In this document: one piece after another, positions 49,435 to 60,869 of the stretch
Layout of the letters: each line of letters begins with the position of its first letter
Numbering within the stretch: position 1 is the first letter of the stretch
DNA from: Aphrophora alni
Taxonomy: Eukaryota > Arthropoda > Insecta > Hemiptera > Aphrophoridae
Direction: 5' to 3'
Assembly (NCBI GenBank): GCA_963513935.1
Contig: OY740768.1
Coordinates: 67,196,231-67,260,230 of the forward strand
Length of the DNA: 64,000 bases
Translations under genes and position numbers: made by a program
Notes under the pieces: model-generated
Databases searched by the model: none
What the model was told of the DNA's origin: nothing
The model's input: the letters and a program-made list of their open reading frames with translations, nothing else

Positions 49435-49499
49435 TGAATAGTAGTTGGAAAGAAGTCCCTACAGGTTTTTGTTTCCTAGGAATTTAGTTAAATCCCAAA

Positions 49500-50060
49500 G
49501 TAATTAAGCTAGGAGGCTGCGGCATTGTACGTTACATACGGACGACAGGTGATATAATGAAATATTAAAGGCGTCACGATGTTTTTGTTTCATTACTCCA
49601 AGGCGCATTTCTGTACAGTTTCCACTTGAGACTTCCCACCCCTCAAGAGGCAGCCATTGTTACAACGGGTGCTTTTGTTTTTCGACTCGAATAATGCCCA
49701 GGATTGTACGGGACGCCGCTTTCCCTTTGTTTTTGACTGCACTCCAAGACAAGGCAACGTTTTTTTCCACCATGTTCTCCCCTTCAACAAGGCACTGTCC
49801 GCCCTTCTTTCCCGCCCTCTCAGCTCCTCGTCGTTTTCTATATTCGTTACACCTTACCAAAGCATTCTTTTTTGTTCTTTTTACTTGGCCGGTCTCCCAA
49901 CCCCCTTCTCGTCCTCCATTCATTTGAATTTGCTTGTCAGCTAATTTTAGGGTTGGAAAGCATTGCTTCCGGTATGCCCTGCTGTATAATCTTCTCAATT
50001 AAAGTGTCCCCTCTCTTTGGCGTTCTACGTGGAATCAATCACTTTCGTAGCTGACTCTTC
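49500..50060. other. GC-richer, pyrimidine-rich block
   Basis: Base composition shifts sharply from the AT-rich flanks, with long C/T-rich stretches on the plus strand. Frames open on both strands at once (49657-49944 plus, 49660-49998 minus, 49694-49927 plus), a sign of composition rather than coding. No family motif appears in any of them. It has no repeat copies in the window. A conserved non-coding element or regulatory region is possible. Confidence 0.4.
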
Positions 50061-52330
50061 ATATCTTTGTTTATTTACGGTTGATTAAAGTTTTTGGTGT
50101 CTTTTTTTTCAATTTACAGTAAGCCCTCGGAGAATTTCAAATTTCAAATCCCTTGTCATGCCTTAAAACAATCCGCTGTATTTCTTTTTTCGATAATCCC
50201 TCCACTCCATTAAGTATTCACGTATGAGTTGAAGTCCTTTTATTCGAAGTTTGTATTATGCGAAAACCTCTCCCTCGAGTTGGGGTATTATTATTCAGTA
50301 ATCTATCAATGTTCATAAACATTGGACATATGTACAGAAACCAAAATATAACCATTACTAAACGTAACCGTGCCTTGTTCTTGCTCGTACGATACCATAG
50401 ACCATACATATTGATTCTAAGCTTTTGCGGAGATTTGTTTTGTATCCACTTATACAAAAAAGTTTCTATTTTATATTACCTCAATTTTGTTATTAGTGAT
50501 TGTCATGGATATTTTATTTTTATCTTTTGATAGTCGATCCAGAATCTCATTTTTTAAATTGCAATGTAGGAGGTTGCAATGTAAGGTTCCCGTTATTAAC
50601 TTTCGTAATTTAACAAAATTTGTAGAGACGATTTCGAGAAATTTGACTTGTATGTCAATGCTATAGACACTTTTTTTTAGAGAATTATTTTCTAAATAAG
50701 ACCTGAATAAAAATTTGTTAAAGGAAAGTGACCAATACGTTTTGTTATGCTCCTTTGAGGCTATATTGATCAAATCGTTATTTCCAATTTTGAGATAAGA
50801 AATATTTGTGTTTTGGCAGGAACGTACCCACAATTTTGATACAAGACATTTTTGATATACGACGATTATGTTATACTTGAATTAGGAGCCAAAAATTTGC
50901 TAATTTTGAAGAAAATTAATTCAACGGATCTTCTTGTTTTTTATTTCAGGAGGTCCCATAAAAGGGTTTCTACAAAAATCTAATCATAATTTTTCTTCGT
51001 TAAACTTTATCTGTTTAGAGTGAGCATGATAGTTGACCAACAAATGTAGTAGTATTAATATATGTACTATCATGCAATAGTACTTATCCGTGAATGTTTT
51101 ATAGTTGTGACTGTACCTTGTTCTCCGTATGGTGTCATCATTTGTCTTGAAACCTTCATATATAATTCTGCGAATGTAGCTCCACTAAAATCTCATCTGT
51201 GGTGACACAGGAAAGCTAGTTATCAATCAAGATGCCATGTCGGATACCCAAGGAAGTTTGCCATTAAATAATATTCATCGATATCTTCTCAAAAATGTTT
51301 TTATATTACGTTTAGGTGAGAAAAAATTCTTTTTTTTACTATTGAGTTATTCCCCGTTTATAGATACTGTACTACGAATATGTGAAAAAGTAAAAATCAA
51401 AAAATGAATAGTCTTCGCCTTGTATACCGTTTTATATTCAATTTTATCTTAACTTCACCCTATTACTATAAAATCTTGTTGCCTTTATCTCTTTTAAAGT
51501 GAGAAAGTTCCTGCATGTTTGATCACCATCATTGTGAGTGTTTTAAGACACAAGTGTTATGATTCAACATGTCCCCTGTGTTAGGAGATAACGAGTCCAA
51601 CGATTTAATGCAACATAAAATGTAAGTGTAACTTAAAATAAAAGGTAAAGTGGTGCAGGTACTTTAATATCGTTTGCATCAGTAAATTATGTGTTACTCG
51701 TATAAAAAGGTGGTCTTAAATGGACCTTATTAAGGGGGGGCTCTCTTGCCTCGCTACACGTTAATGAATACCACTCACATTTACCTTGCGGCAACCGTTC
51801 AACACTTCCCCATCTCCACTCACTTTACTCTGAAAATATAGTTTTTAATTAATTTTACTCTTAATTTAAGCCATCTTTTAATAGCAATAAATATTTTATC
51901 AGAATATTAATTGGTATCTGATGATATACATACAACGAGTTATTTAATAATTAATGATAAGGAAACAAATGTTGTTAATAACAACTCTTGAATGTTTAAA
52001 TAAGGAAAAAATATTCTCTTTTCCATTTATTTTATCTTATACCACGTTAAAACATTTTTTAAATTCATTACTAAAAGATTCTTGTTTTCCTACTTCTTGG
52101 GGATGGGGGTAGGGGGGAAAAACCATATTTACATCAATAACAAAGGTTGTACATGAATACAAGTAAGTTTAATTTAACTTTTTGATCGCTATCTCCTATT
52201 TTTTTATTTATCGCCAGACCAATAAGTTAAGTCTGGGTTCTTATAAAATTTAAGTTTAATTTTGATCAACATACTGATAGTCGCTAAAAACAAAATATAT
52301 AAGAAAACAATTTCCCACAAGAAAGAATGT
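50061..52330. other. Gene-free stretch
   Basis: The minus frame 50471-50833 (120 codons) shows no motif and is Asn/Lys/Leu-rich, as expected by chance in AT-rich DNA. 51720-51830 is GC-richer and unexplained. Confidence 0.35.
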
Positions 52331-52334
52331 ATTT

Positions 52335-52430
52335 GTAACACGGTGACGTTCCTATGACAATGTTAATAAAGTGTTTATTATGGAAAATTATGTATTCATT
52401 CATTTGACAATCAAAGTTTCCACAAGTGTT
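52335..52430 (+). repeat. Single arm of a Penelope-type repeat
   Basis: AATAAAGTGTTTATTATGGA, then AAAATTATG, ATTCATTTGACAATCAAAG and TTTCCACAAGTGTT match the outer part of the fold-backs at 9.4 and 11.8 kb. The hammerhead side is decayed and no inverted partner is seen. Confidence 0.5.
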
Positions 52431-52531
52431 GCTAATTTCAAGGGTATCGTTTTATCCGATTTGGAAATATTAAAGATTTTATTATTTGATTTATCATGTA
52501 AATAATTGTATACAATCTATCACTTAAAATA

Positions 52532-53423
52532 CAGAGATGGGTACAGGCGGTGGCATTAATGGGTTTAACCCAGAGAGGTCCATCGTACTGAGCCTAGGTA
52601 AGCATGCTACTGTTTTCCAAGCAGAAGTAGGTGCTATCTCTGAATGCATCAAGGAGAATCAAATAATGAAATACATGGGTAAGAACATTCTGATTTTCAC
52701 AGATAGTCAAGCTGCCATTAAGGCACTTAACACGACAAAGGTAAAGTCGAAGCAGGTATGGGACTGCATCTCATCATTGATAAAGCTTGGTCAGATGAAC
52801 ACGGTCACTGTTGGCTGGGTTCCTGGCCACTCAGGTATTGATGGTAATGAGAGAGCAGATGAACTAGCCAGGTCAGGCTCTGAATCCCCTTTCGTTGGCC
52901 CGGAACCGGTGCTCGGAATCTCTTATGGACATGCCAGGGCAGCGGTTGATACGTGGATGCGGGAGGGGATGAACAGGGTCTGGACGAATTCAACCACTAG
53001 TAGACTTGCTAAAAGGTTAATTAGACCAAGCAAGAAACATGCGGAACAACTCATCTCTCTTAGAAGGGATAATTTGAGGTGGGTGGTTGGTCTCTTAACG
53101 AGCCACTGTCACCTCAGAAAACACCTACACAAGATAGGAATTGCTGCAGTTAATACATGCAGGAAATGTGGTTTGGCTGAAGAGTCTGCAGAACACATTC
53201 TTTTGGAGTGTGAGGCGCTAGGACGAGCCAGGCTGTACTCTCTAGGCCCTCCGGGGAAAGAGATGGAAACCATCCTAGACAACCCTATCGGTAGTATCTG
53301 TTCCTTCATAAGGATGACGGGTATTACTGATTGGGTGTAGGAAGGAAATTGGGGCGGCAAAAGACCATTAGGTCGACGCCGGTGATGCCTCTGATGGAGG
53401 TTATCACAGCCCAGTTAAATAAA
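52532..53423 (+). mobile_element. 5'-truncated non-LTR retrotransposon with 13-bp target duplication
   Basis: The insertion lies between two exact copies of ATCACTTAAAATA, at 52519-52531 and 53424-53436. It starts inside the RNase H domain of ORF2 and ends with a short untranslated region finishing TTAAATAAA. 5' truncation with a target duplication is the signature of target-primed reverse transcription. The intact repeats and open frame indicate a comparatively recent insertion. Confidence 0.85.
52537..53340 (+). CDS. Non-LTR retrotransposon ORF2 C-terminus: RNase H and zinc knuckle (partial)
   Basis: The frame encodes 267 residues. RNase H removes the RNA template after reverse transcription. 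Residues 1-110 match this domain: Glu30 in FQAEVGAI, Asp56 in FTDSQAA, His98 and Asp108 in GHSGIDGNERADEL. The first catalytic Asp, normally in a TDGS motif just before the present start, was cut off by the truncation. A linker with RWVVGLLTSHCHLRKHLH leads to a CCHC-type finger (Cys208, Cys211, His220, Cys225), typical of insect elements with a C-terminal RNase H. The endonuclease and reverse transcriptase domains are absent. The ATG at 52537 is an internal Met, not the native start. The RNase H places it in the I/LOA-type part of the non-LTR tree, but the clade is not resolved. It cannot move by itself. Confidence 0.85.
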   Translation: MGTGGGINGFNPERSIVLSLGKHATVFQAEVGAISECIKENQIMKYMGKNILIFTDSQAAIKALNTTKVKSKQVWDCISSLIKLGQMNTVTVGWVPGHSGIDGNERADELARSGSESPFVGPEPVLGISYGHARAAVDTWMREGMNRVWTNSTTSRLAKRLIRPSKKHAEQLISLRRDNLRWVVGLLTSHCHLRKHLHKIGIAAVNTCRKCGLAEESAEHILLECEALGRARLYSLGPPGKEMETILDNPIGSICSFIRMTGITDWV

Positions 53424-53436
53424 ATCACTTAAAATA

Positions 53437-56400
53437 GCAATGGTCGAAGGAAGACCGTCAGGTGGGTTAACCCTCTTTCAACTGCTACAGACATAAAAAC
53501 AACCAATTCGGTCACTATAATATTATGCACGCTTACACCATGTACGCAAGTTTTTAAAAAAATATTCACGTTGTAATGGATTGTAAAGCAATCCCTCAAA
53601 TGACGAAAAACCTTTATGCGATATTGTTTTTAATAAACTTATTGAAGAACTAAGACGATAAAAAGAAAAATATTAAAACCGTTGTAGACTAAAACAAAGA
53701 TAATATTACAAAATATATAATTAAACACAACCTAATTTAATATAAAATATGAAAATAAATAAAACTCTTGAACTACATGTTAATACATTATTCTAAATAT
53801 TTTAAAAGCAACATTGATATCTTTGACAGTAACCTTCGATAAACAACCGAAGTATGTGTTTTAAAATTTAGATATTTCTGTTAATATATATTATTCTAAT
53901 TGATGTTTTTTACATATATTACTAATGTATGCAAATATTCAAATTTATTTGGGAAATATAACCGTAACGCTGTTGAAGCCTTTACTCAAACAACATACGA
54001 TACAACACTTATTTAGTTGCTACATTAATTTTTTAATTGAGTACCCACAATTAATAATCAGACTTACATAAACATTGGTAATGAAATTTTAATTCATAAA
54101 ATTAAACTCTAGTCGGTACACTATTCACATTTCACCATATTGTATCTAGAGTGTAACATTTTCCACAAGGACGAGAAAATAGGTCTCTAATGAAGCACAT
54201 GTAGATAATTGACCTTAGAGTAAGGCATAACTTGAAGTAAATGTTGCTAGCGTGTCTTTCATGACCGACGTTATGAATTCTCAACATCTGCTTCACTTTC
54301 AAAGTACAATTGCTTACTTTGAGAAATCCGTAATTATATAACGAAATAATCATGTCTCATCTACTAAACATAAATGTATCTATTATTCAAACTTCAAACA
54401 ATTTTAATTGTACTACAGTAGACAATTTATTATGATCTAACTATTTAGAAATAAAATTTTGTAATATTTATTCCAACAGCAGTAGGTTCACGATTTCTCA
54501 TCAATTTCGTATGCTTGTTATTCATTTCATATATTCTTCAAACAAAGATAATTGGATCACAAGAACGTGATTAACGATCAAAACTACATTCTGGTTTAAT
54601 GTATTTGTGCAATTGAAAGTATGGATGTTAATTGCAGCTGATAACGTTTTTGTTTGTTCGTATTAAATATTTTAAACAAATAAGTTTTTTATTTCAATCA
54701 GTTTGAAATTATCAAAAATTTAGAAAGAAATAACCCTTTTCGTGTGTTGAATCGTAACCTCACTCTCTTAAACAAGTTCTGACAATTTCTTCTTTGATCT
54801 CCATGTCTACCGTGACATTTGATTTCTAAGATACTTTGACTCGCTGAGCTGAACAGTATTTGTGCTATTTAAGTGTGTTTAGAGGGTTTTATTTGTAAAC
54901 AAAATGATTAATATATTGTATATAAATCAATTTTAAAATTTGGAATATTACTTAACATAATTATGATGGCATTTTAAGTATACAAAATATGATTAAATTA
55001 TATTAAACTAATTACGTATGTGTTTTTATTTTAGCTAATAAAAATTGCGAAATAACATAATCGTATATATCATAAATGTTTAATTAGATCACGAAAATTG
55101 TTGGACTGTTAAAAGATAATACATATGAATTTAGTTGTGCTTATTAGGTGACAACTAGTTATTGCACTTACTGATTAGGATTAAGTCTTTAAAATACCCT
55201 TCAGCTCGTCTATCGGCGTGAGCTGAATTTTCTTTTGTGAGCTGAAACAATCATATCCTAGAAGGGAGGAATTGAACAACTTTACTTCAATTATTATTTA
55301 TAAATGTGGAAAAACCTAAATATTTTACAAGTTTGCTTAATTTTTTTCGCTAAAATGTAATCTACATTTTCAAAAGCTAAAAATTTTCACTCAATTTCGA
55401 TAAATAAAACAATTTTTCCAAAACCTAGAGAGATTAATCATTATCATATTTAAAGTTATTCAAAATGATTTTAAATGAACTTATTTCTTAATACATCAAA
55501 AGCAGGAATCTCAAATTTCAAAAATCTTCGCTAGTTGCGTTCATTATCACTGTTATAGTTTGAATAAAACTGAAAAGGGATTGGGACTGTGGTGTGGCGG
55601 AGGAACGGTGTTGCCAAATCAAATTTTATTATTTTCAAGAATTCTTAGTAATATGAGTAATGATTTTAAAAACAATTTCTATTTAAATTTTATTTCAGAT
55701 TATTAATTCTGTGTTCATTTCAGTGTTTAATTACTGTCCTTCTACCTAAGCATATTTTGTCACTTCCGTAGAATTGGCAACATGGGACCGCTACTAAAAC
55801 TGTTCGTCCAGAAGGCTACGAGCCCCTCACACCATATCCGCTTTCACTTCCATAGAATTACTTTCCAGTTTAAATCCGACTATAAGTGTTCAAGTCAACA
55901 ACACTATCATTGTTGTTTACCTCATTCAGTATGTAATAAAATAACGACGAATACAACAATTGAAGTTCTTTGTGCTGCAATTTTAAAAATATCAATTAGT
56001 ACAGTCGTTTAGTTGTCATTACAAAAGGGTTGATCCACCTGGTATAGGCAGTTTTGTGTAAAGATAAGAGCAAAAGTCAACACTGTGGATCTTATAATGA
56101 TGTACAACGAATCAGAGATTTCACAACCAATCTTACCTGAATATGCTGCTTGAACTACTTATCAAATGCAAAGATTATTTCTGCGATAACACTTTCTATA
56201 AGACAGGATTCCAACGTAATGGCTTTGAGAACGTATACAATTTACTCAACTAAGTGTTTTCTTGGAGTTGGATTAATTACAGAAGCACTTATGACTAGTG
56301 GTCATTCTGGTGCTGTTCTGTTGGTCTCTTAGGTCACTGGATGTAGCATCGCGTGGTTTGTATACGTGCCGCCGTTACCCACAACCTTAAATGAGCTTTA

Positions 56401-58215
56401 AAATCATGTGTCACTCAGTGGCAATCTTAAAATATATAACCATTTGCATTAGGGTTATATATTATATTATAGAACGAATGTTATTTTCAGCTTCCAGAGC
56501 CAGTAAGAATCAAACATATTTACTTAATTTCAGTGATGAAATATTTCGCAATAATTATTGTAAAATTTGCTAATAAACTCCACTAAAAGTCATTTAACAG
56601 TTATGTGTTTGCTACTTTCAGATGAATATCATTGTTGGATTACACTACTATCAGATTTTAAACAAGTTTCGTTTATCCTGATTTTCCAGTTTCTTCTTCT
56701 TTCAATTAATTGTTTGGAACTAATCAGTTCTAAAGACGTAGACTTATAGTTAATGAACTAAATATTTCTCTGCCATTTATATTTCACCTTGACGTCAAAT
56801 GATTATAGTTCGTATAAACCACATTCGCCACATGTGTGATGACTGAGAGGTTTTAGCCTTACACATGCCAAGCATTTGGAGATAAAAATCTCAGTGGCTA
56901 TAACCCGACTAGAAATTAGTTATTTAAATTTAATAATAATGAATGGATTAAATAGACTATATTGGTCAACATCTACCTACACAAACGACTGTTTTGCTAT
57001 AATTTAGATTTTTATTTCTGGTGAATATTGTAGTCTGACTGGATATGTATCAGCAAATCTATTTGGTTGAATTTGTATCTGTGTGATTTTGTCAGATTGG
57101 ATTGGTAACAGTAATTCACGGAACAATATATTTTTTAGCTTAATTAATTTAATAGTGGGGGTATATGTCTCAATCTTTTTGATTGTGTCGTCCAATTATG
57201 AAACACTTTAAACCTATAAGGAAAATCATTATTCACGTTCAACATATTTTCGCAGCCGATCTAGATTGAAAGTAAATTATCTGTGCGCACAGGATTTTGC
57301 AGTTATATACGCGACAATACAATACATGTTGTATATATTTAGAAGAAAAAATCCTTGGAATTTATTCATTTGTATACATGTATAAATACTTTTTACAGAT
57401 ACTAATATCATATCTAAAAACAAAATTAACTTACTGTATGAAATAGGTATTTTTTTAATAATCACTTTTAATATTGTCAGTTTTGTTGAAGGGTGCTGAC
57501 ATTCGGTTGTTGGAAAAAATCACTTGGTCTAGCAGATATTAAAGAAACATAAAAATAAGATGGCCACATTTTCAATAACAGATCACCATTCGATTAACTC
57601 GTGTTAACGCATGAGGCGCCTGACACCTCCGTCTTGCGCCGAGGATAGTCAATAAAGCCACAGCTGGTGGACGGAAATAAAATATTGAAAATAGTGGACA
57701 TCAGCAGAGTAGAGTCTGTGCAAAGATTAACTTTTATATATATTTCAGAACGACAAGCTTCTATAAGTTATTTAAAGAACATTGAAAGTGCACTGGAAGA
57801 GAAATCTGTGACCCTTGATTAGACGAATACATACATATACTGATTGTTAATTATTTGATTTTTTGAAATTTAAAGTAAGTGTAAATGTGAAATAGTCAAC
57901 AAAATAGAACAAAAGTTTTAAACAAAGTGTATTTTGAATTTAGTGCTATCTTTAAAAAATAATTTTTATGAATCCTTTTAGTTTTTTAAAATTTTGTAAA
58001 ACGCATTATATATTCACAATTATCTGATAATGGTGCTGCATTAACGGTACTATATATGCAGTATGCAATTAAAAATGTTTTTGTTTAATAACTAGCTTCA
58101 GGAAAATATTGGTTTTACAAAAAATGTTATTAGATTATAAAATCTAATATTTTCAGTATTAATTTTAAAAGGTGGAGGGACCTTTACGAATTTATATAAC
58201 ATTAAATTTAACAAT
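53437..58215. other. Gene-free stretch
   Basis: No protein family or RNA gene seen. 55575-56350 is less AT-rich and holds two open plus-strand frames (55782-56012 and 56150-56332) without motifs. 56815-56930 and 57590-57720 are further GC-richer patches. None has a copy elsewhere in the window. Confidence 0.35.
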
Positions 58216-58220
58216 AATGT

Positions 58221-58316
58221 TAACTTATTGCACCAATTGGCGCGTAATGTAACTTATTGCACCAATTGGCGTGTAATGTAACTTATTGCACCAATTGGCG
58301 CGTAATGTAACTTATT
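58221..58316. repeat. 29-bp tandem repeat, three full units plus a partial
   Basis: Units begin TAACTTATTGCACCAATTGG at 58221, 58250 and 58279, and a partial one at 58308. They are identical except for CGCG versus CGTG near the unit end. Each contains the palindrome CCAATTGG. Confidence 0.9.
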
Positions 58317-58479
58317 ACTGCATCAGTGAATCGGGCGATTATTAAAATGGTGTAAATAAAGTAATTAATTAACTATATTTTATTTTATATTTACTGAATG
58401 AAAATATACAGCAAAAGCATTTTGTTCAAATAACTGACATATTTCATATTAGGCTCATTTCCCCCTTCTCATCTTACAA

Positions 58480-58640
58480 TGGTGTGAGCACTTTCGTAAG
58501 CCTAGTTTACAGGAGTCACCTTTTCCTGCATTCATTAGTAATTGATGATGATGCAGAGTAGACTTTGTTTCAAATACCTTCCAGAGAAAGAATCACAAGC
58601 GAATAGGTCAGGAGATCAGACTGGCTATGGAATATTATCA
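58480..58640 (-). pseudogene. Tc1/mariner transposase C-terminal relic
   Basis: Minus-strand translation near 58560-58632 reads SPDLFACDSFSGRYLK, clearly derived from the SPDLTPCDFFLWGYLK signature around the third catalytic position. The preceding WPAR has become PV followed by a stop. Downstream, MQEKVTP matches the C-terminal helix region of the family. The upstream minus-strand sequence (58640-59140) does not give a convincing match. Ends and inverted repeats were not found. The lineage resembles the 14-kb element more than the 32.6-kb one. Confidence 0.6.
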
Positions 58641-59171
58641 TTCTAAAGATTCTTACATTCTGATCGCATTGATAAGTAGTCAGGTTAAGTGTAGTCAAAT
58701 TCTTCTTGAAAGCGTAAACTATGAAATAATCGCTTCATATGTGGTAAAATATCTACTTGTTTTGCCTAATTGTGGTGTGCAATTTTAATTTTGTGTGGAT
58801 GGTACAATCTGCCGCACACTTAAGTTCTGAAGTCCAAGTTGGTAATCAGCCCAGCGAAGACTTATTTCATTCTGAACAATTTTTTCTGGAGTGTTTTTTT
58901 ACTTCTACTTTTAGTATGTACAGTAGAGCCAATTTTTTCCAAAACTTGATTACACACGACTTAATGAGTTGACAGACGAATGATTTCCAGAAGCATCCTG
59001 ACAACTCCTTTTTGTGAATGCCACGAAAACTGTCACTAATTTTGTAAAATACTTTCATAGCGAGATGGATGTTACACTATCCGGCTCATTACAGTTTTTC
59101 CAAACCATCCAATTCACTGACAGTTTACACAATCGGCACAAAACGGAGTCCATTATAAGAAATTAAGACAC

Positions 59172-59174
<3 letters not shown>

Positions 59175-59216
<42 letters not shown>
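59175..59216. repeat. (TA)n microsatellite
   Basis: A TA run, directly visible. Confidence 0.95.
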
Positions 59217-59218
<2 letters not shown>

Positions 59219-59740
59219 GTTCATTAAACTAAATGGATTCTCACACCCTTAACCGCCAGATTCACTTCGTACCTAGTACAATGCATATAGCATTTATCAT
59301 ACTATTGTAATTCACTAAATTATAAACTGATATTTTTGTTCTAAGTTGAAAACGTAAACACGCCAATCTTCTTTAGTAATCTACCCATATTATGGTTACA
59401 CAATTTATCCTGTGATTAAATAAAGAAAACATGATATTTCTAAGAATTGAAATCTACATTTTACATTTAACTCCATTGTGCTGTTGGTGTTTTATCTATA
59501 TTTAAGTATTATTTTTATTACTGTTTAAGGATTATGATTATTTTGTTTCATTTTATAGCCTTTTCAATTTAACAATTTATTATTCTTTTATATTTCAGGT
59601 AAGAATATGTGTGGGAATAATTTACATCGGTGTTCTAAAACTGAGTAAGTATTTTCTAAAATTATAATAATTATTATGGAAGTAGCTTAGGTTATAACCA
59701 TATTTGATTATCCATATTATATTAAATTGCATCCAGAATT
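59217..59740. other. AT-rich, nothing recognised
   Basis: No coding or repeat signal. Confidence 0.4.
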
Positions 59741-59744
59741 ATAA

Positions 59745-59955
59745 TGTGTAAACCTCAGGGGCTCACTTTAGTGAGTACGGGCTTGGCAATCTACACCTTT
59801 TTTGTGTACTCTTGAGGTAGATCCCTCTCTCGTCTTTCCGACAGATCTATCTTATCCAACTCTTGGTCTTTTCCTACTCTTACAGTATAGAATATTCCAG
59901 GGCTTTATTTTATGCTACTTTCTTTCTTTTTGTATAAAGCGATAGTGACAGAGTG
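59745..59955 (+). repeat. SINE copy 5 (most complete head)
   Basis: The head has GGGGCTCACTTTAGTGAGTA (A-box position, about 59758-59776), GGGCTTGGCAATC and CTTGAGGTAGATCCC (B-box position, about 59811-59824). The body follows: CTCTCTCGTCTTTCCGACAG, CCAACTCTTGGTCTTTTCC, AGAATATTCCAGGGC. The tail is TTTATTTTATGCTACTTTC. Together with 9095-9285 it defines the family as a tRNA-related SINE. An A-rich or microsatellite 3' end was not recognised. Confidence 0.6.
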
Positions 59956-60175
59956 TTTTTTTAAATAATTTGTAATAAACAACAAGAAAGAATAAATACG
60001 CACTACAATGTATTGATCTAGGAATGTACAACGTGCACTGTATTTGAATTGACTCAATAATTGATAATTTTTCAATCATACTTACAATAGCTAAAAAAAA
60101 AGTTTTGATATTGATTGTTTTGTCATACCTTGATATAAATTTTGATAATATACTTCCAATTGAATAGTAGAATCC

Positions 60176-60209
60176 CTGAAGATGATAACTATGTTATCGA
60201 AATGTACAT

Positions 60210-60210
<1 letters not shown>
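60176..60210 (+). ncRNA. Minimal hammerhead ribozyme motif beside a TA tract
   Basis: CTGAAGA (60176-60182) is followed by TGATAAC-TAT-GTTATC, a six-pair stem II after one unpaired T, then GAAA (60199-60202), a three-pair stem III (ATG/CAT around TA) and C at 60210 as the cleavage position. Every core base is present. Stem I cannot form because the downstream side is replaced by a (TA)n tract. It matches the Penelope-type CTGAAGA subtype. It might act only with a partner strand or not at all. Confidence 0.5.

Positions 60211-60255
<45 letters not shown>
60211..60255. repeat. (TA)n microsatellite
   Basis: A TA run starting exactly at the predicted hammerhead cleavage position. Confidence 0.95.
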
Positions 60256-60259
<4 letters not shown>

Positions 60260-60869
60260 GAAAAAAATAACTAATATATACTGTAATAAAATATTTACTA
60301 GTTAATATTCTTGTAATTATTATTATTGTATTTTTAGTACGTAAAACTGGTTTATGATTGAATAACATTTATTATAGTCGTGTAATTTGGCCTGAGAAGT
60401 CAAGTGATTAAGAAACAGTTGTTAAAGAATATAGAAATTAGGCCATGTTGTTATTTAAAATAGACGGAGATATTGTATGATTGGTGGAGCGCAATTAGAT
60501 TTACTAAGGATATTACGTCAAAATCTATCCCTAACCATGGATGTGCTCAAAACCTTTTGCAGTATCTTCCGTATATGAATTATTGAAATTTTATTATTTA
60601 GGAATAGCTACTGTTTATTTTGACGTGTGGCAATACAGAAAAAGTTGGATTTTTTTGGTAAAAAATTTTATGACACAAACCGTTTGAAATATTTAGTTGT
60701 AGAAATAGTCTAGTATTGATTTTTGTGGTTGTTTAAAATTAAAAATTGTTATTTCCTTCTTCTCTGTCCAATCCAAATTTTAAAAAGAACGATGATACTC
60801 ATGGAAAAAAACTTAAAAAATTAGTAGAGCTATAATGTAGAGCTTTGTTGAGATCTATTGTTGTACTTC

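Noticed and set aside
49657..49998. Overlapping frames on both strands in the pyrimidine-rich block
   Set aside because: Three frames open at once reflect base composition. No motif in any.
50471..50833. 120-codon minus-strand frame
   Set aside because: Rich in Asn, Lys, Leu and Ser with no motif. Length is not unusual for AT-rich sequence of this size.
58221..58316. CRISPR-like repeat array
   Set aside because: The units are directly contiguous with no unique spacers, and the genome is animal.
58640..59140. Upstream extension of the 58.5-kb transposase relic
   Set aside because: Minus-strand translation gives no block matching the earlier parts of a Tc1/mariner transposase, so the relic is limited to 58480-58640.
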